A program made the position numbers and the translations under genes. A stretch of 7,535 nucleotides of DNA, taken from the NCBI GenBank assembly GCA_030453285.1, contig JAKDKP010000091.1:1-7535 (forward strand). Direction: 5' to 3'. Below, piece by piece: positions 1 to 6,523 of this stretch. This DNA is from Propionibacteriales bacterium (GTDB taxonomy: Bacteria > Actinomycetota > Actinomycetes > Propionibacteriales > Propionibacteriaceae). The stretch's first letter is position 1, and every line of letters begins with the position of its first letter. The notes under the pieces are model-generated. The model searched no databases, was not told the origin of the DNA, and was given only the letters and a program-made list of their open reading frames with translations.

Positions 1-2237
1 AGCAGGTGTGCCACATCGGAGACCTCGACTCCGGTGCCCTGGCCCTCGTCCTGCTTGGCCGACAGTCCGTCGGAGATCATCACCCGGCAGAACGGGCAGG
101 CAGTCGCGATCGCCCCGCCGCGCCCGGCCCCCTCGGCGCTGTTGGTCACCCCCGCAATCTCCAGGGTCTGCAGTGCCTCCTCGGTCCGATTCAGATTCAC
201 CCGGGTGCCGATCTTCTCCTCCATCCACATCTGGGCGCCGCCGGCGCCACAGCAGAATGAGGTCTTGCGGTTGCGCGGCATCTCGGCGAGCTCGGCACCG
301 GGAATGGCCGACAGCAGCTCGCGCGGGGCGTCGTACACCTCGTTGTGGCGGCCGAGGAAACACGGGTCGTGGTACGTGATGGTGCGGCCGGCCACTTCAC
401 CGGCTGGTGGCGCCACCGGGGTCAGGCGCCCGTCGCGGACCAGCCGGTTCAGCAGTTGGGTGTGATGCACGACCTCCAGCTCGACACCGATCTGCGGGTA
501 CTCGTTCTTCAGCGTGTTGAGGCAGTGCGCGCAGGTGGTGATCACCTTGCTGGCCTTGGCCTCGGCGAAGGTCTCCTTGTTTTCGGCGGCGAGTTGCTGG
601 AAGACGAACTCGTTACCGGCGCGGCGGGCCGGATCACCGGTGCAGGTCTCGCCATTGCCGAGCACGGCGAAGGACACTCCGGCGGTGTGCAGCAGTTCGG
701 CGACCGCCTGGGTGGTCTTGATCGCGCGGTCCTCGTACGACCCGGCGCAACCCACCCAGAACAGGTACTCGACCTCGGTCAGGTCCTCGACGTCCTCACC
801 GACCACCGGCACCTCGAAGTCGAGTCCCTTGGCCCACTCCATCCGCTTGCGGGCGTTCATGTTCCACGGGTTGCCCTTGGACTCCAGGCCCTTGAACAAC
901 TGGTTCAACTCGCTCGGGAAGTCCGACTCCATCAGCACCTGGTGGCGGCGCATGTCCATGATGTGATCGACATGTTCGATGTCGACCGGGCACTGCTGCA
1001 CGCACGCACCACAGTTGGTGCAGGCCCACAGCACGTCGGGGTCGACCACCCCGGCGACACCGTCGAGGATCTGGATCGGTGCGCCGTGCGCCTGGGCGAC
1101 CGAGGCTTCTCGTACGGTCTCGGCCGATCGGTTCTCCTTGGCCACCATGGCGCCGACCAGCGGTCGGTCGGCCTCGGCGCGCAATGCCTCGGGCAGCGAT
1201 GCGCGTGCCTCCTCGGCGGCCTGCAGGTAGGGCGCCTTGGCGTACGCGTGCTCGCGCAGGCCCATGATCATCAGCTTCGGTGACAGTGGCTTGTCGGTGA
1301 TCCAGGCCGGGCACTGGGACTGGCACCGTCCGCACTCGGTGCAACTGGTGAAGTCCAGCAGTCCTTTCCAGGTGAAGTCCTCGATCTTGCTGGCGCCCAG
1401 GGCGGCGTCCTCGTCCAGATCGTCGAGTTCGGTGAAGTCCAGCGGCTTGCCACCGGCGTTGATCGGCGGCAGGGCCCCCAGGGCAGGCCTGCCGGAGGAT
1501 TCACGCTTGAACCAGATGTTGGGGAAGGCGGTGAACCGGTGCCACGCGACGCCCATGGTGATGTGCAGACCGATCACGCAGAACCAGGCCATCGAGATGA
1601 TGATCTTGATCGCGGCGACGAGCTTGATCGCCGTGGCGACCGTCGCCGCCGGCAGGCCGGCCGGGAGCAGCCAACTGGAGATGGGGAAGTGCCAGCGGGA
1701 GGTCTCCGTACCGAGATGCTGGAACTCCAGTGCCCGCAGCACCAGGACACAGGTCATGATGCCCCAGATCGTCCACTCGACGTACCGGGCCTGCCACACG
1801 GTGGAGCCGAAGAACCGGGACGTACGGGCGGTGTGGCCCTTGATCATGCGCAGGATGATCAAGAAGGTGATCGCCAGCCAGCCAAGCGTGGCGATCAGTT
1901 CGGCGATCCACTCGTACACGATCCAGTGGCCGATCAGGGGAAGCGCGAAGCCGGGGTCGAACAGTTGCCCGTACGCGGTGACGAGGGTGAAGAACAGTGC
2001 ACCGAAGCCGACCATCACGAACCAGTGCGCCACGCCGATCCGGCTCCACTGCAGCATCCGGGTGTGGCCGAGCGTCTCGGCCAGCATGTGCTTCCAGCGC
2101 TCGGCCGGGCCGTCGGTGCGACCGAGGGTCGGCTGACCGACCCTCACCACACCCACGATCGCGCCGATCGCGCGGGCGAAGAGGATGACGCCCGCGACAC
2201 TGATCAACAGAGCAAGCACGGTGGCCACGATCGTCAT
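1..2237 (-). CDS. etfD: EtfD-like membrane Fe-S oxidoreductase (3' end outside the window)
   Basis: Probably accepts electrons from the electron-transfer flavoprotein (EtfBA), which collects them from acyl-CoA dehydrogenases, and passes them to membrane quinone. The frame is open for 745 codons to the left edge; actinobacterial EtfD proteins are roughly 880 residues, so about 130 are missing. Residues 1-31, 67-90, 108-130, 153-170 and 200-230 look membrane-spanning, with several histidines (H71, H104, H225, H233) that could bind haem b as in NarI-type domains. Two ferredoxin-type [4Fe-4S] motifs follow: C299-x2-C302-x2-C305-x3-C309-P and C406-x2-C409-x2-C412-x3-C416-P. Two CCG domains come next: C497, C532, C569-x2-C572, then C626, C662-C663, C714-x2-C717. 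The ATG start has an AAAGGGGA ribosome site on the minus strand (2251-2244) six bases upstream. Family identity is firm. The Etf partner is inferred from family, since no etfBA gene lies in the window. A related HdrD- or GlcF-type reductase is the alternative, but the fused membrane domain favours EtfD/FadF. Confidence 0.9.
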   Translation of the reverse strand, partial: MTIVATVLALLISVAGVILFARAIGAIVGVVRVGQPTLGRTDGPAERWKHMLAETLGHTRMLQWSRIGVAHWFVMVGFGALFFTLVTAYGQLFDPGFALPLIGHWIVYEWIAELIATLGWLAITFLIILRMIKGHTARTSRFFGSTVWQARYVEWTIWGIMTCVLVLRALEFQHLGTETSRWHFPISSWLLPAGLPAATVATAIKLVAAIKIIISMAWFCVIGLHITMGVAWHRFTAFPNIWFKRESSGRPALGALPPINAGGKPLDFTELDDLDEDAALGASKIEDFTWKGLLDFTSCTECGRCQSQCPAWITDKPLSPKLMIMGLREHAYAKAPYLQAAEEARASLPEALRAEADRPLVGAMVAKENRSAETVREASVAQAHGAPIQILDGVAGVVDPDVLWACTNCGACVQQCPVDIEHVDHIMDMRRHQVLMESDFPSELNQLFKGLESKGNPWNMNARKRMEWAKGLDFEVPVVGEDVEDLTEVEYLFWVGCAGSYEDRAIKTTQAVAELLHTAGVSFAVLGNGETCTGDPARRAGNEFVFQQLAAENKETFAEAKASKVITTCAHCLNTLKNEYPQIGVELEVVHHTQLLNRLVRDGRLTPVAPPAGEVAGRTITYHDPCFLGRHNEVYDAPRELLSAIPGAELAEMPRNRKTSFCCGAGGAQMWMEEKIGTRVNLNRTEEALQTLEIAGVTNSAEGAGRGGAIATACPFCRVMISDGLSAKQDEGQGTGVEVSDVAHL

Positions 2238-2300
2238 GGCAGATCCCCTTTGGCGGCTGACAGGTCGGCGGACTGCTGGCCACCCTAGCGGCCGGCACTC

Positions 2301-2330
2301 ATATTACTCACGGGTAACTTCTTGGGGAAT
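2301..2330 (-). promoter_or_regulatory. Probable etfD promoter with overlapping operator
   Basis: On the minus strand a TAATAT -10-like hexamer lies at 2306-2301, about 64 bases before the etfD ATG. The -35 region (around 2329-2324, TTCCCC) is poor, which suggests an activated or weak promoter. This AT-richer patch stands out within the otherwise GC-rich divergent region. Assignment rests on hexamer match and position only. Confidence 0.4.
2304..2317. promoter_or_regulatory. 14-base inverted repeat, candidate repressor operator
   Basis: TTACTCACGGGTAA is an imperfect palindrome: TTAC pairs with GTAA at the ends, and 10 of 14 positions match the reverse complement. It overlaps the probable etfD -10 element, the usual place for a repressor site. 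Its size and symmetry suit a dimeric TetR- or GntR-type regulator, and such regulators control fatty-acid degradation genes in many bacteria. The regulator itself is not in the window, so its identity is inference. Confidence 0.45.
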
Positions 2331-2351
2331 CGTACGACATGGCGCCCGCGG

Positions 2352-2379
2352 GCGACAGCCGAGACCGGCCCCGTAGAGT
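2352..2379 (+). promoter_or_regulatory. Candidate promoter of the DUF1330 gene
   Basis: A GCGACA -35-like element (2352-2357) is followed after 16 bases by TAGAGT (2374-2379), which fits the actinobacterial TANNNT -10 pattern. Transcription would start near 2385, leaving a leader of about 25 bases with the GGAGG site at 2402-2406. A perfect 12-base palindrome, CGCCCGCGGGCG (2343-2354), touches the -35 element and could be a second regulatory site or a chance GC-rich match. Confidence 0.4.
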
Positions 2380-2410
2380 CCGATGCACTCGTCCCACCAC
2401 TGGAGGTTTC

Positions 2411-2704
2411 ATGCCCAAGGGCTACTGGGTCAGCGTCTATCGCTCCATCGCCGACCCCGAGAAGCTGGCCGCCTACAACACGCTTGCCGCTCCGGCCGTC
2501 AAGGCTGCGGGCGGTCGGACCTTCGTCCGTGGCGGACGGGTCGAGGCGCACGATGCCGGGATCGCCGAGCGCACCATCCTGATCGAGTTCGACAGCTTCG
2601 ACCAAGCGGTCGATGCACGGGCGAGTGCGGCCTACCAGGAGGCGCTGTCCGCGCTGGGTGATGGTGTCGAGCGCGACTTCCGCATCGTCGAAGGCCTCGA
2701 CTGA
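2411..2704 (+). CDS. DUF1330 family protein (dimeric alpha/beta barrel fold)
   Basis: Encodes 97 residues. The opening KGYWVSVYRSIADPEKLAAY, the central PAVKAAGGRTFVRGG, the strand RTILIEFDSF and the ending RDFRIVEG follow the layout of DUF1330 proteins, which are about 95 residues and adopt a ferredoxin-like fold that pairs into a dimeric barrel. The family has no settled biochemical role, so none is assigned. No signal peptide or membrane segment is visible, so it is probably cytoplasmic. I chose the ATG at 2411 because GGAGG (2402-2406) lies just upstream and the family start aligns there; an in-frame ATG at 2339 would add a 24-residue arginine/proline-rich stretch unlike the family. It diverges from etfD and is separated from the transporter operon by about 215 bases, so it is probably a single-gene unit. 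Confidence 0.85.
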   Translation: MPKGYWVSVYRSIADPEKLAAYNTLAAPAVKAAGGRTFVRGGRVEAHDAGIAERTILIEFDSFDQAVDARASAAYQEALSALGDGVERDFRIVEGLD

Positions 2705-2874
2705 GCCGCACCCGAAGAGCACGTGTCAGGATCACGGTCGCCGACATGAGGAATGTGCCCGCACGGGCCGAGGAGCGGAATCGTTCCTGTTTTGGTGACC
2801 CGGAGTTGGCCCTTCCGTGCTGGTCGCCTGCGTACACGTCGACCGGCCTCCCACCGACCGAGGATCCAGCGGGT

Positions 2875-2880
2875 TAGGGT
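2875..2880 (+). promoter_or_regulatory. Possible -10 element of the osmoprotectant operon
   Basis: TAGGGT fits TANNNT and lies 39 bases before the preferred GTG start at 2920. No convincing -35 hexamer sits 16-18 bases upstream (around 2852-2857, CACCGA). The stretch 2705-2919 has no other gene I can support and probably holds the operon promoter. Salt- or osmotic-stress control is plausible for this transporter family, but I recognise no regulator site here. Confidence 0.3.
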
Positions 2881-2919
2881 CGTGGGCAAACGACCTCAGC
2901 GGTGTTAGGTGTCCTTGAC

Positions 2920-5109
2920 GTGTTCGAACTCGAGTCGGTGACCAAGAGGTTCCGCGACGGCACGGTTGCCGTCGACGACCTCACGCTGACGATCCCGACC
3001 GGGCGGATCACCGTCTTCGTCGGGCCGTCCGGCTGCGGCAAGACGACGACGCTGCGGATGCTGAACCGGATGGTGGAGCCCACCTCCGGCGAGGTCCGGA
3101 TCGACGGCGAACCGCTACGCCAGCAGCGTCGGACTCGGCTGCGTCGACGGATGGGGTACGTGATCCAGTCCGGTGGCCTGTTCCCGCACCGGACCGTGGT
3201 CGACAACATCCAGACCGTGCCCAAGCTGCTGGGCTGGAGCGCGGGCAAGGCTCGCAGCCGGGCCCGGGATCTGCTGTCCGAGGTGGGGCTGGATCAGCGG
3301 CTCGCTGACCGCTATCCACACGAATTGTCCGGTGGGCAGCAGCAGCGCGTCGGCGTGGCTCGCGCCCTGGCGGCCGATCCCGACGTGCTGTTGATGGACG
3401 AGCCGTTCTCCGCTGTCGATCCGGTCGTTCGCGGCGATCTGCAGGACATGATCTTGAAACTGCAGGACGAGTTGGGCAAGACGGTGGTGATGATCACTCA
3501 TGACATCGATGAGGCGGTCAAGCTCGGTGATCAGGTGGCGATCATGGGCGTCGGTGGGCGACTCGCGCAGTTCGGTACTCCCATCGAGGTGTTGAACTCG
3601 CCCTCGGACGAGTTCGTCGAGGCGTTCATCGGGCGCGACCGCGGCTACCGAGCGCTGTCCTTCGCACCGGCCGACGACCTGGGTGTCGAACGCATCCGCG
3701 TGGTGCGCACCCCCTCGGCCGTCCGTGGCGACGACCATGCGCTTGTGCTCGACAGCGACGCCCGCCCGATCGGGTGGGTGACCCCGGAACGACCGGGACG
3801 AACCGTACCGCTGGGTGGCTCCTTCGTCCCCGGACAGGACTCCTTGCGCGTCGCCCTGGACGCCGCCCTGGCCTCACCGGTCGGCTTCGCGGTGAGTGTC
3901 GATCCCGAGAATGGTCGCTACACCGGCGCGGTACCGCTGGAGACGATCATGAAGCGGGCCGCTCGGTTGCGGCGTCGGGTAGCCCGCGAACACCTCGATG
4001 CCCAGGAGGCCGAGGCACGTCGATTGGCGGAGGAGAAGCGTCGCGAGGAGGCCGAGCAGGCACGCCGTCTCGAGGCAGCCAGGGCGCAGGTCCTCGCTGA
4101 TCTTGCTGGTGCGGACGACCGTGAGACCGGTCGCAGGCGCAAGTCTCGTACGACCGAGGCGGTCGTGGCCGCCGCCGCCGCCGAGCAGGGGGTCGAGCCC
4201 AAGGAACTCGCTGCCGCCGTCGAGCGGCCGAGCGATCCGTCGGATCACCCCGATGATGGGCCTACGGGCGGAGATTGCGTCGGTGCAGAGGTGGCCGACG
4301 AGCAGGGGGCCGGCGGAGGGCCCGGTGACCAGGGGCCCGATGACCAGGTGCCCGGCGACAAGGAGGGCGCAGCTGAGGAGCAGACCACTGCACCCGGCAG
4401 CGATGCCACCGACGCCGGTCCGCCTCGTGTCGATCAGGAGGGCGAGTCGGGAACCGAGGACACCGTGGCGTTGGACCTGACGTCGATGCTGTCCGATGAC
4501 GACGATCGCGACTTCTTCGCCTCGATCGTGGTCGATGGTGACGGCAACGGCCCGACCTCACGCGGCGGGACGCAACGCGTCGACCAGGAGTCGACTGGTC
4601 TCGCCGGTGCGGAGCCGTCGGCCCGCGCGGACGCACCATCGGAGCCTGCAGCTGCAGCGACATCCGAGGAAGCCGCCACCGTCGGAGACTCAGCGGACGA
4701 AGCCACATCAGAGGTGACCACGACCGACGAGACCGCCACGGACGAGGAACGGACCGAGAACGCGGGAGCCGAGAACTCGGGCCTCGGCTACTTCGTGCCG
4801 ACGGCGGCTGCCCGTCAGCAGGCTGCCGAGCGACGAGCCGCTGAGCCCGAGACCGAGGTCTCGGAGAACAAGTCGGTCGCCAATGATCAACTCGCACGGG
4901 TTGAGCCCGAAGATCAGCCCGTACGTGATGAACCGGTACGTGATGAGCCAGTCCGGGACGGCGACGCCGACGATGAGTTGTACGACTTCGCCCAGGAGCC
5001 GCCGCTGGACGCCGACATCGCGGGTGCTGATCATGATGGCCGGATCGATCCAGTCGAGGCCGATCCTGATCTTGATGATGACCCGGATCGGACCCGGGGT
5101 GCGTCGTGA
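2920..5109 (+). CDS. opuCA: Osmoprotectant ABC transporter ATPase with very long acidic C-terminal extension
   Basis: ATP-hydrolysing subunit of an OpuC/ProU-type importer on the cytoplasmic face; symbol by family analogy. With a GTG start at 2920 it has 729 residues. Walker A GPSGCGKT is at 35-42, signature LSGGQQQ at 136-142, Walker B ends at D160-E161, and the H-loop His is 194. Residues 248-345 resemble the degenerate CBS region of OpuCA/ProV proteins (LVLDSDARPIGWV at 275-287; DPENGRYTGAV at 328-338), a region that senses ionic strength in some relatives. Such proteins usually end near 350-400 residues; this one continues with a charged coiled coil (about 346-397) and an acidic tail. A GTG at 2902 would add six residues but lacks a ribosome site, whereas AGGTG (2908-2912 region) precedes 2920 at good spacing and MFELESVTKRF matches the family start. 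The stop overlaps the next gene by four bases. The ligand is inferred from family. Confidence 0.9.
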   Translation: MFELESVTKRFRDGTVAVDDLTLTIPTGRITVFVGPSGCGKTTTLRMLNRMVEPTSGEVRIDGEPLRQQRRTRLRRRMGYVIQSGGLFPHRTVVDNIQTVPKLLGWSAGKARSRARDLLSEVGLDQRLADRYPHELSGGQQQRVGVARALAADPDVLLMDEPFSAVDPVVRGDLQDMILKLQDELGKTVVMITHDIDEAVKLGDQVAIMGVGGRLAQFGTPIEVLNSPSDEFVEAFIGRDRGYRALSFAPADDLGVERIRVVRTPSAVRGDDHALVLDSDARPIGWVTPERPGRTVPLGGSFVPGQDSLRVALDAALASPVGFAVSVDPENGRYTGAVPLETIMKRAARLRRRVAREHLDAQEAEARRLAEEKRREEAEQARRLEAARAQVLADLAGADDRETGRRRKSRTTEAVVAAAAAEQGVEPKELAAAVERPSDPSDHPDDGPTGGDCVGAEVADEQGAGGGPGDQGPDDQVPGDKEGAAEEQTTAPGSDATDAGPPRVDQEGESGTEDTVALDLTSMLSDDDDRDFFASIVVDGDGNGPTSRGGTQRVDQESTGLAGAEPSARADAPSEPAAAATSEEAATVGDSADEATSEVTTTDETATDEERTENAGAENSGLGYFVPTAAARQQAAERRAAEPETEVSENKSVANDQLARVEPEDQPVRDEPVRDEPVRDGDADDELYDFAQEPPLDADIAGADHDGRIDPVEADPDLDDDPDRTRGAS
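4318..4362 (+). repeat. Three-copy 15-base tandem repeat in the ATPase tail
   Basis: Units at 4318-4332, 4333-4347 and 4348-4362 are in frame and encode GPGDQ, GPDDQ and VPGDK (residues 467-481). The first two units differ at one base; the third differs from the first at three. Confidence 0.85.
4918..4962 (+). repeat. Second three-copy 15-base tandem repeat in the ATPase tail
   Basis: Units at 4918-4932, 4933-4947 and 4948-4962 are in frame and encode PVRDE, PVRDE and PVRDG (residues 667-681). The first two units differ at two bases, both synonymous third positions; the third unit is more diverged in DNA than in protein, which suggests the peptide is kept. Confidence 0.85.
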
Positions 5110-5747
5110 ACTGGCTCTCGCGCAGCTGGCCACTGATCGGTGAACTGACGGCCCAGCACGCCCTGCTGTCGTTTGCTCCAGTGCTGCTGGCCATGGTGAT
5201 CTCGCTGATCCTTGGCTACCTGTTGCACCGTACGGGCCGATTCGCCAACATCCTGCTGGCCGCCACCGGAGTGGTGTACGCGATTCCATCGATCGCCCTG
5301 TTCGTCACCATGCCATTGATTCTCGGCACCAGGATCCTCGACCCGATCAACATCATCGTCGCGCTGACGGTCTATTCGACGGTGCTGCTCAACCGCAGCG
5401 TCGTTGACGGCTTCCGCTCGGTGCCCGAGGAGGCCAGGCAGGCCGCCACGGCCATGGGGTTCGGGACACTCCGCCGGTTGTTCGCCGTCGAACTGCCGCT
5501 CGCCCTGCCGGTGATGTTGTCGGGATTGCGCGTGGTCGTGGTGACCAACATCGCGATGGTCACCGTGGGTGCGGTGATCGGCATGGGGGCGCTGGGGCAA
5601 CTGTTTGATCTGGGCTTCAACTCCGGCTACGTCGTGCCCATCGTTGTCGGCATCGCGTTGGTGATGATCATGGCCCTGCTCGCTGACGGGCTGATCCTGT
5701 TGATCAAGAACCTGTTGCTGCCGTGGTCGAGGCGGGTGCGTGCCTGA
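5106..5747 (+). CDS. opuCB: Osmoprotectant ABC transporter permease (first of two)
   Basis: Membrane subunit of 213 residues, the usual length for OpuCB/ProW-type permeases without an extra N-terminal domain. Hydrophobic segments lie at about 22-41, 47-72, 80-97, 134-165 and 177-205. The cytoplasmic EAA loop that docks on the ATPase is clear: E108-E-A-R-Q-A-A-x-A-M-G118, continuing to L130-P131. The family stretch YAIPSIALF (58-66) is present. The GTG start at 5106 overlaps the ATPase stop in a GTGA arrangement, with GGGG (5096-5099) as a weak ribosome site, so translation probably depends on the upstream gene. It would pair with the second permease to form the channel. Symbol by family analogy; ligand not provable from sequence. 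Confidence 0.9.
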   Translation: MNWLSRSWPLIGELTAQHALLSFAPVLLAMVISLILGYLLHRTGRFANILLAATGVVYAIPSIALFVTMPLILGTRILDPINIIVALTVYSTVLLNRSVVDGFRSVPEEARQAATAMGFGTLRRLFAVELPLALPVMLSGLRVVVVTNIAMVTVGAVIGMGALGQLFDLGFNSGYVVPIVVGIALVMIMALLADGLILLIKNLLLPWSRRVRA

Positions 5748-6523
5748 TGAACCTGTTCTCCTACCTTGCCGACACCCAGAACTGGGCCGGGGCCGATGGC
5801 ATCACCGCGCGGATCGGCCAGCACCTGGCCTACACCGGCCTGTCGCTGCTGCTGGCCGCGGTGATCGCGATCGCGCTCGGTGTCGCAATCGGGCACTTCC
5901 GGGTTGGGCAGTTCTTGGTCGTCGGTGTGAGCAATGCCGGCCGGGCGATCCCCACCCTCGGCCTGCTCGTGCTGGTCGTCACCCTGATGGGCAGCGGTGT
6001 CACTCCCGTGCTGTTCGCTCTCACCGTGCTGGCCATCCCGCCGATCCTGAATGCCACCGCCACCGGCATCGCCGAGGCCGACCCGGGTGCAGTGCAGGCG
6101 TCTCGGGCGATGGGCATGACTTCCTGGCAGGTGATCACCCAGGTGGAGTTGCCGCTGGCCTTTCCGCTGATCGTCTCCGGGCTCCGCAATGCCTCACTGC
6201 AGGTGGTCAGCACGGCCACTGTCGCCGCCCTTGCCGCCGCCGGCGGACTGGGGAGATTGGTCGTCGACGGACAGCGGTTGGGTGAGGACGGATACCCGCA
6301 AATGTTTGCCGGTGCCGTGCTGGTGGCGGTGATCGCCGTCACGATCGACATTCTGCTCGGTCTGCTGGCCTTCGGGTTGCGCCGCCGCCGGTCCCGTACG
6401 AACCGAGCTGAGACCGCGCGTACCATCGACGATGGCCGTGCCCCAACCACCGAGATTTCCAGGGCGCGACGCGCCGAATCCCATAGCGCAGAGGACCACA
6501 GCGCAGAATCCAGGAGCACCTGA
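5747..6523 (+). CDS. opuCD: Osmoprotectant ABC transporter permease (second) with hydrophilic tail
   Basis: Membrane subunit of 258 residues. Hydrophobic segments at about 31-50, 54-80, 85-103, 138-168 and 187-211; the EAA-type loop runs from E110 (EADPGAVQASRAMG) through G123 to L135-P136. The ATG at 5747 shares one base with the previous stop (TGATG), the position typical of coupled genes, and the start MNLFSYLADTQNW fits the family. An in-frame GTG at 5723 would add eight residues inside the upstream gene and is less likely. After the last membrane segment, residues 212-258 form a basic then Ser/Glu/His-rich tail that close relatives need not have; its end is made of a three-unit repeat. 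Symbol by family analogy. Confidence 0.9.
   Translation: MNLFSYLADTQNWAGADGITARIGQHLAYTGLSLLLAAVIAIALGVAIGHFRVGQFLVVGVSNAGRAIPTLGLLVLVVTLMGSGVTPVLFALTVLAIPPILNATATGIAEADPGAVQASRAMGMTSWQVITQVELPLAFPLIVSGLRNASLQVVSTATVAALAAAGGLGRLVVDGQRLGEDGYPQMFAGAVLVAVIAVTIDILLGLLAFGLRRRRSRTNRAETARTIDDGRAPTTEISRARRAESHSAEDHSAESRST
6476..6520 (+). repeat. Three-copy degenerate 15-base repeat in the second permease tail
   Basis: In-frame units at 6476-6490, 6491-6505 and 6506-6520 encode ESHSA, EDHSA and ESRST, the last 15 residues before the stop. Units share 10-11 of 15 bases with the first. The third unit contains AGGAG (6512-6516), the ribosome site of the binding-protein gene, so its divergence may be partly forced by that signal. 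Confidence 0.7.

Larger units (their letters stand above)
3955..5106 (+). other. Coding region for coiled coil plus acidic low-complexity tail of the ATPase
   Basis: Covers residues about 346-729. First comes a highly charged Ala/Glu/Arg heptad-like segment (346-397; for example AEEKRREEAEQARRLEAARA), then roughly 330 residues rich in Asp, Glu, Ala, Thr, Pro and Gly with little hydrophobic content, predicted by eye to be disordered. Islands that break the pattern are TVALDLTSML (near 515-524), DFFASIVVDGDG just after it, LGYFVPTAAARQQAAERRA (622-640) and DDELYDFAQEPPLD near the end; these could be short binding motifs. The reading frame stays open throughout and couples to the next gene, so a frameshift artefact is unlikely. 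I recognise no known domain. Confidence 0.8.

Noticed and set aside
345..2136. Long open frames on the plus strand (about 345-1283 and 1237-2136)
   Set aside because: Both are opposite the continuous EtfD frame on the minus strand, whose iron-sulfur and CCG motifs are unmistakable; the plus-strand products show no coherent domain.
2339..2410. Upstream in-frame ATG extending the DUF1330 protein by 24 residues
   Set aside because: The added stretch is arginine/proline-rich and unlike the family, it would begin before the likely transcription start, and the ATG at 2411 has its own GGAGG site.
2777..2795. Small hairpin GGAA-TCG-TTCC followed by TGTTTTGG, as a terminator for the DUF1330 gene
   Set aside because: The stem is only four base pairs with weak pairing; the nearby GCCCG-CA-CGGGC (2757-2768) has too short a loop. 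Neither is strong enough to call.
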